Assembly (NCBI GenBank): GCA_027946555.1
Contig: JAPEVC010000034.1
Location: 62,001 to 126,000 of the forward strand
From: Gnomoniopsis sp. IMI 355080
Lineage: Eukaryota; Ascomycota; Sordariomycetes; Diaporthales; Gnomoniaceae
DNA: 64,000 nt
Direction: 5' to 3'
Shown piece after piece: positions 11,422-22,782 of the stretch. The translations under genes were made by a program, and so were the position numbers. How positions within the stretch are numbered: the first letter of the stretch is position 1; each line of letters opens with the position of its first letter. The notes under the pieces were generated by a model. The model made no database searches, was not told where the DNA came from, and saw nothing but the letters and a program-made list of their open reading frames with translations.

Positions 11422-11855
11422 AAGCCTGTGATTCAAGGCTTTGTCGACAACACCCTATGTTGTGACTGGGCACGACATCATATGTCTAGGTCAATTTCTG
11501 CGATGGAGTACCCCTCTAGGCAGCCCAGTTCAATCATACTCCTCCAAAGCATTTTTTCACTCAAAAAACTCGGTCATTCAACATCACATCTCCCAACTTG
11601 TGAACCATTCGGCAATTCTTGGTCACAATTTATCAAGACATTCCTTTAGGTGAGGGCTTTGGGAAAGCCATTAAGTTTAAGCTTTTTTTCAATTCACACG
11701 GGACAGCCAAACCAGGACAGATACCGAAGACTCAGTTGGAACTCCCCTTCGAACAACGCACAGTCAGGTATGTCTACGCCGCGTTGACTAGAAAGCCGCT
11801 CGCTGATCATTGTGTTGATTCAGATGCATCTAGCCACCGCTCACATCCCGCAACT
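11422..11855 (+). other. spacer with probable 5' UTR intron
   Basis: Between the F-box gene and the next gene on the same strand. A GTATGT...TTCAG unit at 11768-11823 reads as an intron in the 5' UTR of the downstream gene. The open frame continuing upstream to 11619 is not convincingly coding. Confidence 0.4.
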
Positions 11856-12269
11856 ATGCCTGTCAATCCACGAATCAACCAGCGCGTCGTTCGCGAGAAA
11901 GTCTGCAAGGTCTGCTTGGTCCAACTGGCCGTGTCGGGCGTCCTGAGCTACGGCATACTGCACGAGCTGTGGATCTCTCCGTTCCCGAAGAACAACATTG
12001 GCAGGGTGCTCAAGTACGGCTTCTGCGCATTCAGCATTCTGCCTATCATGACGTTCTTTCTCGAGTGCTGCGTCGACCCCGTCTACTGCGATCCGGTCTT
12101 CGGCCACCTGTGGGCTTTGAGGACTCGCGACTTGGTGGTTGGCGTATTGTACTGGGGTATTGGCTATTGGATACCCGCTGACATCTACGAGGAGGCGGAG
12201 AGGGATATGCAAAGGGACCTGGAGGCGGCCCAGAGCGGTCGGGAGACTGACGAGGCCGACGTTGACTAG
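11856..12269 (+). CDS. small membrane protein, family not recognised
   Basis: The ATG at 11856 gives 137 aa. It starts with a basic segment (NPRINQRVVREK), then three likely membrane segments: CLVQLAVSGVLSYGILHELW, YGFCAFSILPIMTFFLECCV and LVVGVLYWGIGYWIPADIY. A highly charged cytosolic-type tail ends in acidic residues. The frame extends upstream to 11619, but that part lacks coding character and is interrupted by a likely 5' UTR intron, so I use the internal ATG. Uncharacterised; function unknown. Confidence 0.65.
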   Translation: MPVNPRINQRVVREKVCKVCLVQLAVSGVLSYGILHELWISPFPKNNIGRVLKYGFCAFSILPIMTFFLECCVDPVYCDPVFGHLWALRTRDLVVGVLYWGIGYWIPADIYEEAERDMQRDLEAAQSGRETDEADVD

Positions 12270-12824
12270 ATAAGAGAGCACGGATGGAACACCTGGAACG
12301 TGTTCACGGCAGAATACTGATATGGCAAAGGAGACAACGAGATTTGGTTCATGGGATCACAATTGTCAAGGGAGGTGCCTTCGCTGCGGTCCGTGGTGGC
12401 GCGCATATGCCTTCTTTCGACGGATTGAATACGGTAAATTGACATGCCTAATACATGGCCCACTTTGAAGAATCTTGCAACGGAGTCATTTCAGCCCTTG
12501 GTTTGTGCACAGATTGCCCAACTCCCTTCCCTTTGACAAATCGCTTGCGTCCCGGCTGGATCGACGGCAAGTTCAGCTTTTCAGGTCCGTCTTTCATATC
12601 AATACACGCTGTAGCTTTCGTCATATCTCGCTATGGTCTGCTTGGAACGATTAACGGGAATCACTGGGCACGCTACAAATGCACATTGATTGTCATTCCA
12701 TGTGCAGAGGTGCGTAGCGCTCCATAGCTTTCCAAACAGCTTTGACTCAAACGCGGAAGTATATCACGGAATGGTTCTCTTACATTATGCTTCACGTGGC
12801 AGGGTCATTACCCAAGCCATGTAT
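12270..12824. other. convergent 3' spacer
   Basis: Lies between the convergent membrane-protein gene and the nuclease gene. No coding evidence, RNA or repeat found. Confidence 0.5.
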
Positions 12825-14714
12825 CTACGTGCTACCACACAGATTGAATCTAGCCACGCTGGGATCATGATCTGACAGCGACTCATCGCTTGTCGCCCAA
12901 ACATTGACATGTATATGCTCATATCCTGCTCCTTCAGCTAGAGCAGGGCTGATGAAGATGTGGTCCAGTGCCTGAGTGTTCATATCAAAGGTATATGTAT
13001 AACGCTCGGCGAGAGGCGTGTCGATCACCTCGTCCAGCTCTGAGAGGCCGGAGACGTTGGCAAAGTTTAACAAAGGCTCAACGAAAGTGAACTCATTGAA
13101 ATCTCCGGCAGCGATCACTGCAGCCGAGGGATCGAGCGACAGAATTTGCGCGATGAAGTCCTAAGCATTGTCAGCTAGTGCATTCCCTGCTGATGTGATG
13201 CATGACAAAAAAAAGTTACTCACGCCTGTAACTTGGGCCTGTTCAAGCCGCCTGCTGACAACCCCGTTCACTGGTGGCCGAGCATCACCTTCTAGCGATG
13301 AACTTCCCCCCTTAGAGCTCCAATGAACATTAACAGTGAAGAAAGGCTTCGTTCCACCAACGGCCATCCAGGCAGCCACCAGCGGTTTCCGAGTCGCCTC
13401 CCATGCCGCGTTATTTGGGTCAATGCGGCCTGGATTGTACAACAGCTCTGGGCCTGAATCCCCAGACAAGACATCGTTTGCGTCTGTACTATTACCAGGA
13501 TTCGGATTGTAGAGACTGACAACCTCGGGCCTGTACAAATATGCGACTCGTATGTTCCCGCCAGGTTCGCCCCCGTCTTCATCGTTGACTGGGCTGATTT
13601 GGACAAAGTCGTACGTGATGTTGCTCAGGTTGGCGATGGCATCGACCAGATTTGTCAGTGTGACATCTGCATCAACTATCCCGTCGTCGGTCGAACCATC
13701 ATTATCCTGAATCTCCTGCACGAAGAGAAGGTCAGGAGCTCCAAGAGAGTCGACAATTTGCCCTGCAAGAGCGTCAAATTTGGTTGCAGACGGGGCCAAA
13801 TTCTCAACATTGTAATCGCCAATCGTGATGCCCTCGCAGCTTCGTGTGCTCTCCAGAGTCGTCGCTGGCGTGGCGCTCTCTGCGAGAGTGGTGAGCTCCA
13901 AGGCTGTCAGAGGAAGGATATAGTAGAAGCCAAACTGCTGGTAAATGACTCCGGTGATGTCGGCGGCTTTGTCACCAATCTTGGGCGTAGACGGATTGCT
14001 TGTTCCATCCAGAGGATCGCCAACAATGATAGCTTCCGGGTTTGAATCTTGCGGCGACATCGTGAGACTTCCCCTTTCGCTGAGTCCCGTCACTGGCCAG
14101 CCTCCAATAACCCATGTTTCGTCAAAAGAGTTTGGTCGGCTGATTATGCTAACATTTTGTATTGTTACCAGCTCTCCGCTGAGGCTTTCCCAGAAATCCA
14201 GGCCATAGTTTTCTGGATCCAAGACAGGGTTCTCTGTGGAAACGTTGGCCACGGCGTTCGGTAGTGCGTAGACATCGCCACCGTCGAGACTGCTGTATTG
14301 GATAGTGGGAGGATTCGTGGTATCTTGGCCGATGATGAGCGGGACAACGGAGTTGTTGCGTGAGAGTATCTGAATATTGCTTGGTGATGAGAGCTCTGTA
14401 AGGAAAAGGTACGCTGAGCTTGACCTGTACTCGGTGACTCGGGCACCCAGGCTAATCTCATCCCCGACACTGAGTGAGCTGCCTGCTGTGCTGCTGAAGA
14501 CAAATACCGATTCTGATGTAGCTGGGTCGTTGTCGGGGGTCAAAGAACGGACGAAAAATCCAGTACTGCTTTTGGCGGTTACTACCCCACTCGTATTCAA
14601 GGTCTGACCCGAGTATGGAGACAGGAATGTATTCCCATTTATTTCAGCAATGCTTACTGCTCCTGCATTGCTGATGAGCAAAGCTTTAACGAAGAAACTC
14701 AAAGTTTGAACCAT
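12825..14714 (-). CDS. secreted endonuclease/exonuclease/phosphatase-fold nuclease (ExeM/NucH-like)
   Basis: Extracellular nuclease-type protein of the EEP superfamily. Exons 14714-13224 and 13160-12825 (intron 63 nt) give 608 aa. The signal peptide is residues 1-20. An N-terminal beta-rich, OB-like region with many Ser/Thr occupies about 20-270. The EEP domain follows: GDYNVENL (about 296, metal/phosphate Asn), VQEIQD (catalytic Glu, about 333), VNVHWSSKG (about 460), and in exon 2 AAGDFNEF, LDHIFIS and SDHDPSV, the canonical C-terminal Asp/Asn/His motifs. All key residues are present, so it should be active. The frame to 14774 begins with TTG, so the ATG at 14714 is used. Likely role: scavenging DNA outside the cell or degrading extracellular DNA traps (inference). 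Confidence 0.9.
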
Positions 14715-15711
14715 TTTTATCACCAGCTTGATTCGCGCCAAGCCCAGAGAAACTGTGAGAATCTGTTCTATCAAGTTTGCAGCTCAACGGGCAAGACACG
14801 AGGTCTTTTATACAAGCTCTATTCAAACATGAGGCTCAGGAATTAGGTCAAATGGCTTGCTGCCAAGTACAGTCAAGGGTCTTTAGTGCTGGTGCAATTT
14901 CCGAAGACAACTTCCTAGATATATCATCGACCTTTCATATCTCACACCGAAGCACGTTCCCACTTTACGCCTTGTAGCTGATACCTGGAATTTGAACCAC
15001 CCCTACTGCCAAGACGGGAGTGCTATGGGAGATACTACCACATTTGGCGAATGAAATTCCTCCTCGAGGGCTGGGCAGTAGAAAGCCATCCATAATGGTG
15101 CTGCTAAGCCACTAGTGGCCGCTGAATAGGTATCTTTTCCGGGTTGTTTGTTGATTAGCACTGGCTGAACAGACACAGGGTTACTTTTCTACACATCAAC
15201 GCACACCTAGAAAGCAGTGTAAGTGTAATACACAGCGACAACCAGACGTGATGCGGAAGGTCGCAATTTTGTGACCTACCCGTAGCAATGATTCAGATTG
15301 AAGATACTGGAAACTAATATATAAAAAAGCTTGTGGGTGGACTGAAGGCATATCGATGCGATGCGTACAGAATATCAGTTGCGAAAAGGCTGCAGGCTCG
15401 GTGTCCCAACAGGTGATTTGGGAAGATCTGAGCGAAGCCTCATATTCGAAGCATTGGAAAAATAGGCGTCCGCATATCTCGTAGACTGCTTTCGGGGGAA
15501 CAAAAATTGTCATTCTGATCCGTGGATCAGTAGATTATACGAAATAGATCGAGAAGCCCATCTACCTAGATCTATCTACGTTTGTAGATATATGCTTTCC
15601 ACCCTTAGAACAGTATCGTCTGTTGCATCCAAACCTTGCTATGATGTGTCATGTCTGAATACAGCGCAAAATTGGTAGGAGACACTCCGACTCCCTTCTA
15701 CAGCTCTTTCA

Positions 15712-15732
15712 TACCTACCTAAGAAGTAGGTA
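15712..15732. repeat. inverted repeat TACCTAC-7 nt-GTAGGTA
   Basis: The 7-bp arms TACCTAC and GTAGGTA are perfectly complementary with a 7-nt spacer. It is one of several TACCTA/TAGGTA-type inverted repeats confined to spacers in this window; the role is unknown. Confidence 0.7.
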
Positions 15733-16717
15733 AGCGACTACCCAGGTACGTATACACGGAGCAACTCAGCATAATCAGCGACTTGATCAGCCTGGAGAAC
15801 TTGATGAGAAGGTACACGGAGGTGCCTGAAGAAGGGGGAGTGTTGACATCAGAACTCGTTAAGTGTTGATTTTTCTGGTCGCCAACTTTCAAAGTTGTCG
15901 GTGGACTACTCTAGTTCACATGACAACGTCGTCTAGTATCCAATGTTATTTTTGCTGGCTGCATCAAAGGTACGACGCAAATGTCTCAGCACAAATAATC
16001 TAAGATGCTGATTGTTCTATCAACTCCAAGCCTTGGTATTCAACCATAACACTCAAAAACTCCCTTGACGGCTTGTCTCAACTCCTTGTGGCTTTGGATG
16101 CCTTTGTGGGTGGCCCCACCAGTTGTATCGTCTCTCCGGGTCCAGAAAGATCTTTTCAACATGGAACAGCAGATCTTGTATTCTGGGGTTGAGATTTGAT
16201 CATATGGAAGACACCGCGTGCTAATACGCACGTCTCGCAAGCAGAGCGGCTTACAGCGCTCTGCCCGTTGTTAAGTGTGCTGCCCAGCCTCCTAGGTGAC
16301 TGCCTCTTTTGAACATCCTGTGGTTATATGTTCTACTGTAATAAATCCAACATGTTAATGATTCTCACAGCAACTTGTAGTCTTGCTCCCAAGAATAGTG
16401 GTATGTCTCGATCACTTGTCTGGGACCACCAGGTTGTGTAGGCAGAGAATCTAGCTACCTGATAACCAAAAGTGGTAGGTGTTCGTCCCAAAGCACAGAC
16501 TTGGGATGGATTGGTTGCTGTACGTATCCAGGGTTAACAAGCCCCTTGTGGAATATCACGCAAGATGACTACCTATACACTGTAGATCCACCACTACAAG
16601 GCAAGCTTGGAACACCCCACAGCGCGATGTTCTGATGTGTAGGTCTGCAGATCGGCAGATCTTTGGTTCTCGTAACCTTGGAGATAACGGGATGTTCCGC
16701 AGGCAGTACCAGGCTTG

Positions 16718-16747
16718 GGTCCGAGCAGGTCCGAGCAGGTCCAAGCA
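16718..16747. repeat. short tandem repeat, 3 x 10 bp
   Basis: Three head-to-tail copies of GGTCCGAGCA, the third with one change (GGTCCAAGCA), lie in the spacer upstream of the S53 peptidase gene. Confidence 0.75.
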
Positions 16748-17249
16748 CACACATTTCGGTACAAACCCCCAGTTACCGTGGTAGCCACAAGCGAGAACCG
16801 GACACAAGGCCATATGGCCTTTGAGTTCTCACACCCTGCAAAGCCTAACGCTGTTGAGTTGAGTTTCTGTGTAATCTAAACTTGATAATCTATGCCGGCC
16901 ATTTATCATATACGCAGCTATGCGAAACGAAATCGGGAAGATTGGGTACGTAAGGTTGGTGCAGTGACCTTCCCTTTCAGGCAAGTCACACAGGTGCCGT
17001 AATCCGGCTGGGTTGGGTTGGGGGGGCGTTATTTCGACCGCGTACTCCAGCTTCCAATGCAGGCTCAACCTAGAAAGGCTTGTAAAGACGCGATGTAACT
17101 ACATACCTGGTAGGTAGATATGGCGAACGTCAAGCAAGCCAGTGGCCTTCAAAAGACCCAACTACAGCCGCCTCCCCGAGCTGTCGGGGCTGAGGCTGAA
17201 GGTCGTTGCGTTGACATAGTCTTCCAAGTCTTGAAAGCCGATCACTCCA

Positions 17250-19516
17250 ATGCAAATCGTGTACATCGCTGCCGCCCTGATCGGGCTGGTGGCTGTTCCC
17301 GTTGCTGGGCTTGCAGTGCCTTCGACGCACGCCGTCCATGAGCGTCGACATGTCCCCCACCCCAGAATCAACGAACGCATGTCGTCCAATGCGATCCTTC
17401 CTATGCGTATTGGCCTGAAACAACATGCCACTGCTCTACAGTCCGCTGAGGACTGGCTGATGGAAGTCGCTCATCCAGCCTCGCCCAAATACGGACAACA
17501 CTGGTCCTCCGATGAAGTCGTGAAGGCGTTTAGTCCTTCAGATGAGACTGTAGACTCGGTCGCTTCGTGGTTGATTGAGTCCGGAATCTCTAGGGAGAGA
17601 ATTACGCACAGCGACAACAAAGCATGGCTGGCCTTCGATGCGACTGTGGAGGAAGCAGAGAGCCTCTTGCACACGCAATATTACCACGATGGGATTGAGG
17701 AAGACCGTGGTTCCATGGTTGGGTGCAACGAGTATCATCTTCCCAAGCATATTCAGGAGCACGTCGATTACATTACACCTGGTCTCAAGGGAACCATGCT
17801 AGACTTGCGCTCTCCCAGCCTCAGGAAGAGGTCTGGGGACAAGAGTAACGTCAAGACCAGACATGGCTCCAAAATTCGACCCCAGGAAGAGAGGTTCCAA
17901 TCTCTGCCTCACGTAACAAATGACCTTTCGAACTCGAGTCTGTCCAATTGCGATACTCTGATCACTCCCGCCTGTCTACGCGCTTTGTATAACTTCGAAG
18001 CTCCCAGTCCAAATGCCAGTGTGTCGTCGAACAATTCGATTGGAATATTCGAGGAGGGCGACTTTTACGCCCAAGAAGACTTCAACAGCTTTTTTACAAA
18101 GTACACGCCCTACATCCCTAACGGCACTCACCCTGTACTTGACTCGGTCGATGGAGGTGAAGCGCCTGTACCTCTAGCGGATGCCGGTGGTGAAAGCAAC
18201 CTTGACTTCCTATTAGCATATCCAATGTAAGTACAACATCACTACTTCTGACGCCAACTTCATGCACCACTAACTGATCCCTTTGTAGAATCTACCCGCA
18301 GGGCGCAACTCTTTATCAGGTAGACGATCTATACTACGCCTACGGCGGTAATGGATCCCAAATCGGCATATTTAATACCTTTTTGGACGCCCTCGATGGA
18401 TCGTACTGTACTTACTCGGCGTATGGAGAGACAGGCGACGACCTAGTCTTGGATCCGACGTACCCTGACCCGAACGGTTATCAGGGACCTCTGGAATGTG
18501 GCGTTTACACACCGACTAATGTCATAACGATTTCGTACGGCGTTTATGAGAACGATCTGCCGGCTTATTACCAGAAGAGGCAATGCAATGAGTTTCTCAA
18601 GCTCGCTCTTCAGGGTGTATCTATTTTTGTTGCCAGCGGCGACACCGGAGGTAAGCCTTGTCCCATATATAGTTAACTCTCTGACAAGTGTCTGAGGGTG
18701 TTGTTTGGGAGAGTGATTTTCCTTAGATATCTGAGAGACCAAAGAATTTGGCTGACAAAGAATTCGAAATTCAGTCGGTGGTTACCCAGATGGCACTTTC
18801 GGAGATGGGCCCTATTATGGTTGCCTGAGGGACGATGATGTTTTTGCGCCTACGCAACCGAATAGCTGCCCCTGGTTGACCAACGTGGGCGCTACTAAGG
18901 TCTACGCGGGAAAGACAGTGTTTGAGCCGGAGAGCGCGGTGGAGGACCTTGCTGCCAGCTTCAACTACAGCAGCAGCGGTGTAAGTGTGATGTACTCTTT
19001 CTCGTGATGTAGAGGGAGAACTAATCCTCCACACAGGGCTTCTCTAACCTTTTCCCTATCCCGAGCTACCAACAGGAGGCAATAGCTACCTACTTCGAGG
19101 ACCACGACCCCCCGTATCCTTACTACTATGACGGCAATTACCTTAATGCGACAAATGGGGGCCTGTACAACCGAAACGGACGCGGCATACCCGATGTCGC
19201 TGCTAATGGCGACAACATTGCCTTATTCGTCGGGGGCGAGTTTGGTACAGAGGGTGGGACCTCGGCCTCGAGTCCGATTTTCGCATCACTCGTAAACCGT
19301 ATTGTGGAGGAACGGCTCAAGATCGGCAAGGGACCGTTGGGATTCATCAATCCCGTTCTGTATCAGCACCCAGAGGTTTTGAATGATATCAAGAACGGGT
19401 CCAATCCTGGGTGCGGCACAAATGGTTTCGATGCTGTGTCTGGCTGGGATCCGGTCACGGGTCTCGGGACACCAAACTACGAGAAGATGCTCGATCTGTT
19501 TTTGAGCTTACCTTAG
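17250..19516 (+). CDS. sedolisin-family serine-carboxyl peptidase (S53 tripeptidyl-peptidase-like)
   Basis: Secreted acid peptidase releasing tripeptides. Exons 17250-18226, 18289-18650, 18775-18980 and 19037-19516 (introns 62, 124 and 56 nt) give 674 aa. The signal peptide is residues 1-20. The pro-kumamolisin prodomain covers about 35-180 (SPKYGQHWSSDEVVKAFSPS). The catalytic domain carries Glu and Asp in AGGESNLDFLLAYP (about 313-326), the oxyanion Asp in SGDTGVGGYP (about 445, restored exactly by splicing) and the nucleophile Ser in GGTSASSP (about 590), where the usual leading Ser of SGTSAS is Gly. A DVAANG...DAVSGWDPVTGLGTPN region near the C-terminus fits the calcium site. All catalytic residues are present. 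Confidence 0.93.
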
Positions 19517-20184
19517 TGGGGTTTCACAAGCCTGGAGGGTCTGCAGGGCGAGGACTTCTGGCCTTCTTGACATGTGCTTCGGGACAAAAGTCTGGCGATG
19601 AGGGTTCTGCTAGATCCCCCCCCCCCTTCTATAGACCAAATACTCAACTGGAGATGACTCATGAGCCTGGGTAGCCACTGTGAGAAAATACATCATTAGG
19701 AATATTTCTTCGGGCATACCCCAGATGCGTTGTCTTTGATCTTCAAAGGGGCTTCTACAGCTCTGTTTGAACGCCCGTCGTATATCTCATCCATGTTTCG
19801 CAAGTTTCGAGTCAAACTAGCCTTCAAGGCTTCACGAAACGACTGACGGCCGTAAATCTCATGCCAAATCAGCGAGAAGGAAGGTCTTACTATACTGACT
19901 ATTGCCGAGTGCGGGAGAATAGGCCGTACGGATCATGAATGAAGCCATGCTTCATGTGCAAGTGAGAAAGTCCTGGATTCTGCTTTCGAAGAATTGAATT
20001 AGAGGTACGTTCAAAACAAAAGAAACTAAAGCTAAGCGCGGCTAGTCATAAAGGTAAACATCCAGTTTGTGGATTAGATGGCGGTCGTTGTGCTACCACC
20101 TTGGTCGAAGTAAAGAGAATTTGAAAGAAGAGGAGGGAGCAGAATGCTAAGTTAGGTAGTTTCACCGGTAGGAACGATCGTGTC
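19517..20184. other. convergent 3' spacer
   Basis: Between the convergent S53 peptidase and the small secreted protein gene. It includes an 11-base C run at 19616-19626; otherwise nothing recognised. Confidence 0.5.
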
Positions 20185-20967
20185 CTAACCAATATATTCT
20201 TGTATTTTCCAGCAAGCCTGTCCGTTGACACCCTGACCACCCTCGTCGGTGGGCTTGACGTACTGTTTTATCGAGGTTAGTAGGTACACTTGAGTAGGCA
20301 ACATCGGAGAGAGTTATCAAAGCATTCATGAACGAACCTTGTCTTCTTTACAGTCGGCATATCCGGCGACAACATTGAAGCCACCCAACGCATCGGTGAA
20401 CTGCTGTCCGTTGGTGTGAACACCGTTATTCCTGCTTAAATCGGCGTTCAACAAACAGCAACGGTCGAGGATGTTGATCAAGTGTTTCTTGATCTCATTA
20501 CCCGACACGGTCAATGGAGTGCTTCTGTCCTACACATGGAGGAACGTATCAGCACAGACTCAATTCGGGCGACAAGAATTCTCGTGTTGGGCTTCGTTTC
20601 TTACATTGCAGACATAGACACCGCTGGTGTTCCAGCACTTGGCTCGAATGCAGCCATTGGCGGGGGCAGTATAGGTCTCTCCACCGAAGTCATCGTACAG
20701 TGACCTCAGGTTCATTCCGTCACCGTCTAATCGACTGTTAGTACAATTTGCGGAGCATCTAAAGAAATCTAGTGGGCGGTCATAAAACGTACTGGCCATG
20801 ATGCCGCAATAAAGCATGCCGTTTCGCTTGTGAATGTCGGACCGGGAGTGAAGTCCAGAGGCATCGTGCGGCTCGAGACCCCTGACCTCAATCTCAATGG
20901 GAGAAACGTCAGGACTGGCTGCAACGGAAGCTACAAAGAGTGCAAGATTGATAAATGAAGTCTTCAT
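20185..20967 (-). CDS. small secreted cysteine-containing protein, effector-like
   Basis: Unrecognised family. Four exons: 20967-20793, 20726-20605, 20529-20338 and 20262-20185, giving 188 aa. Introns carry clear branch sites (TACTAAC-type) before their acceptors. Residues 1-18 form a signal peptide (FINLALFVASVAAS). A dibasic Kex2-like site (HKR) at about residue 48 suggests a propeptide. The mature part has about eight cysteines, including NGCIRAKCW, a CC pair and a last Cys in QACWKIQEY, so disulfide folding is likely. A TATAAATA box lies about 110 bp upstream of the ATG. No known domain was recognised; it could be an effector or an antimicrobial-type protein (inference). Confidence 0.8.
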
Positions 20968-21074
20968 TTTTTAAGAATCGAAAAATTTGTCTTGTAAAGA
21001 ATGACTGGACGAGTTGGTACCTCTAGATGGATACCGAGCTGCCGACGCACAACACGAAGAGGTTCATATACCCA

Positions 21075-21082
21075 TATTTATA
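21075..21082 (-). promoter_or_regulatory. TATA box of the small secreted protein gene
   Basis: TATAAATA on the minus strand, about 108 bp upstream of the ATG at 20967. Confidence 0.5.
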
Positions 21083-21950
21083 CTTGACATCTCGTTGAGA
21101 CGATCTGAATGAAAGCTCAAGCCACAAAGGGCGTTCCGTATATCGCACGTGGGAAGTCAATACTTGAAGGTTCCCTTTCTAAATCGAGTGGTTTCGGATG
21201 GGCCTTGTGAGGTACTGTACCTAGATACAACGACCTCAGCAAGCTCGAACTAGGTGCGGAATGAAGCCTTGAGCTTCCTTAGCCCTGCCGGAGGTATCTG
21301 TTGAGTCCATTAAATGGTTATCCAAATCACCGAAGCATAAGAGATTGACCGTGTTACCATAACCAAGAGGCGGAATCAAGGTTCAAAGTCATGAGCCGCA
21401 AGTGGTATATTGGGCCCGTCGTTGAATACCGCACCTGCTATTCTACCAAAATAGCCGTCATGAGACGCTCACAGCGGGTGAGGTCGATTTAAGCTGTCTT
21501 TGTCCTATTGAAATCCCGATGCGGCTTAGGTTGTCAATGGGGACAACTGCTTGATGGCCTCGTCCTCTTGGCACTGGCGGTATGGACCGCACTTGCAACT
21601 TAGCAACCACAGCTTTCCATACACATTGACCCCACCAGCAAATGCTTCGCCGAGAATCCTTGCAAATTCTCTTCAATAATTACACTATGTATCCATCTAT
21701 CTGGCAACTAAGTAAGTATCTTGTTCTGATGACGCTCATCATGATGGTACAAGACAGGCGCAACAGGTTCAGGGCAACTTTGGCCGGGAATCTTTGCACT
21801 AACAATATCATCGCGGCGAAAATCCGCAATTGGAGCCAAGTACTTGAGGCCACGTCAGGATACTCCAGCACTTAACCTTGATTCCATGAGCACGCCGACC
21901 GCAAGCGCACGTGGCAACCCGTCTCCCCATGTGCCTTGTTACTCAGAGAG

Positions 21951-21967
21951 GTACCTAAGGTAGGTAC
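21951..21967. repeat. inverted repeat GTACCTA-3 nt-TAGGTAC
   Basis: Perfect 7-bp arms with an AGG spacer. It shares the TACCTA/TAGGTA core with the repeat at 15712. Confidence 0.7.
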
Positions 21968-22782
21968 TCGCCCCTATTGCTAGTAGCCTGGTAGGATGAC
22001 AATAACTACCTTGTAAGATCAATAAAGGAAACTGTGGATCGCATTATTGCTCACAAAGCTGCGAAGAGCAAAGGTTGCTGGGCCTTCAAAGACGGAGACA
22101 GAAGCAGCTTGACTCGTACAGGCGCCAACCCAATTACCCTCTCTGCTCCCGTCTTGCTATGAAGCCCGGAGGCGCACATTGTCGCTTTCTTGGAGACTTT
22201 GGTGGCAGAGCTATATTTGGTGCATCTTGCCCTCGCTTTTGTCAAGCTGATGGTCCCGGTGCTATCCAGGCAGAGTCTTGATGAGGGTCGAGGTTTCATC
22301 GTAGAATCGGAAAACGTCAACTATACGGAGCCCATATTTACGGACTGCCAGAGATACACCAACCAGAGTAAGCCTCGAGGACACCGACTGACTTGAGAAC
22401 CATCTATTTCGCTGATTGGTTAGCTCAGCGTAACACATTGATAAAGAAGAGCTGGCGCCAATTCACGTGCTTCAGAGAAAGAACAATGTAGTAGGTTGAT
22501 AGTTAAACATGTTTGCGTAGAACATATTCATAAACAGCCTCTTTGCAATATCATCATATTTACTAACCAAGGATTGAGAACATAGGTGGACTTACACTGC
22601 AACCAACATCAAGGCTAGAAGGTCGTAAGGGAGGAAGCTAGAGCACTACTGATCAGTCGAACAACCAGAGGGCTAATGGGCCTTAGTGAAAGTGAAAGGG
22701 AATCTTTTAGTGGTGCCACATCCTGAATCTAACAGGATTCTGAATGCTCTAATATGTACACCCCGTTGTGGAGGAGAGCCTC

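Larger units (their letters stand above)
14715..17249. other. 2.5-kb divergent intergenic region
   Basis: Upstream of both the secreted nuclease (minus) and the S53 peptidase (plus). It contains an inverted repeat at 15712-15732 and a three-copy 10-bp tandem repeat at 16718-16747. Open frames here (for example 15196-15513 minus) lack supporting features. Confidence 0.5.
20968..22782. other. 1.8-kb spacer
   Basis: Holds the promoter of the small secreted protein gene and the 3' side of the complex I gene. It contains the inverted repeat at 21951-21967. No convincing coding sequence on either strand. Confidence 0.5.

Noticed and set aside
15196..15513. 105-codon minus-strand frame with an ATG
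   Set aside because: No signal peptide, domain or splice support; composition resembles the surrounding spacer.
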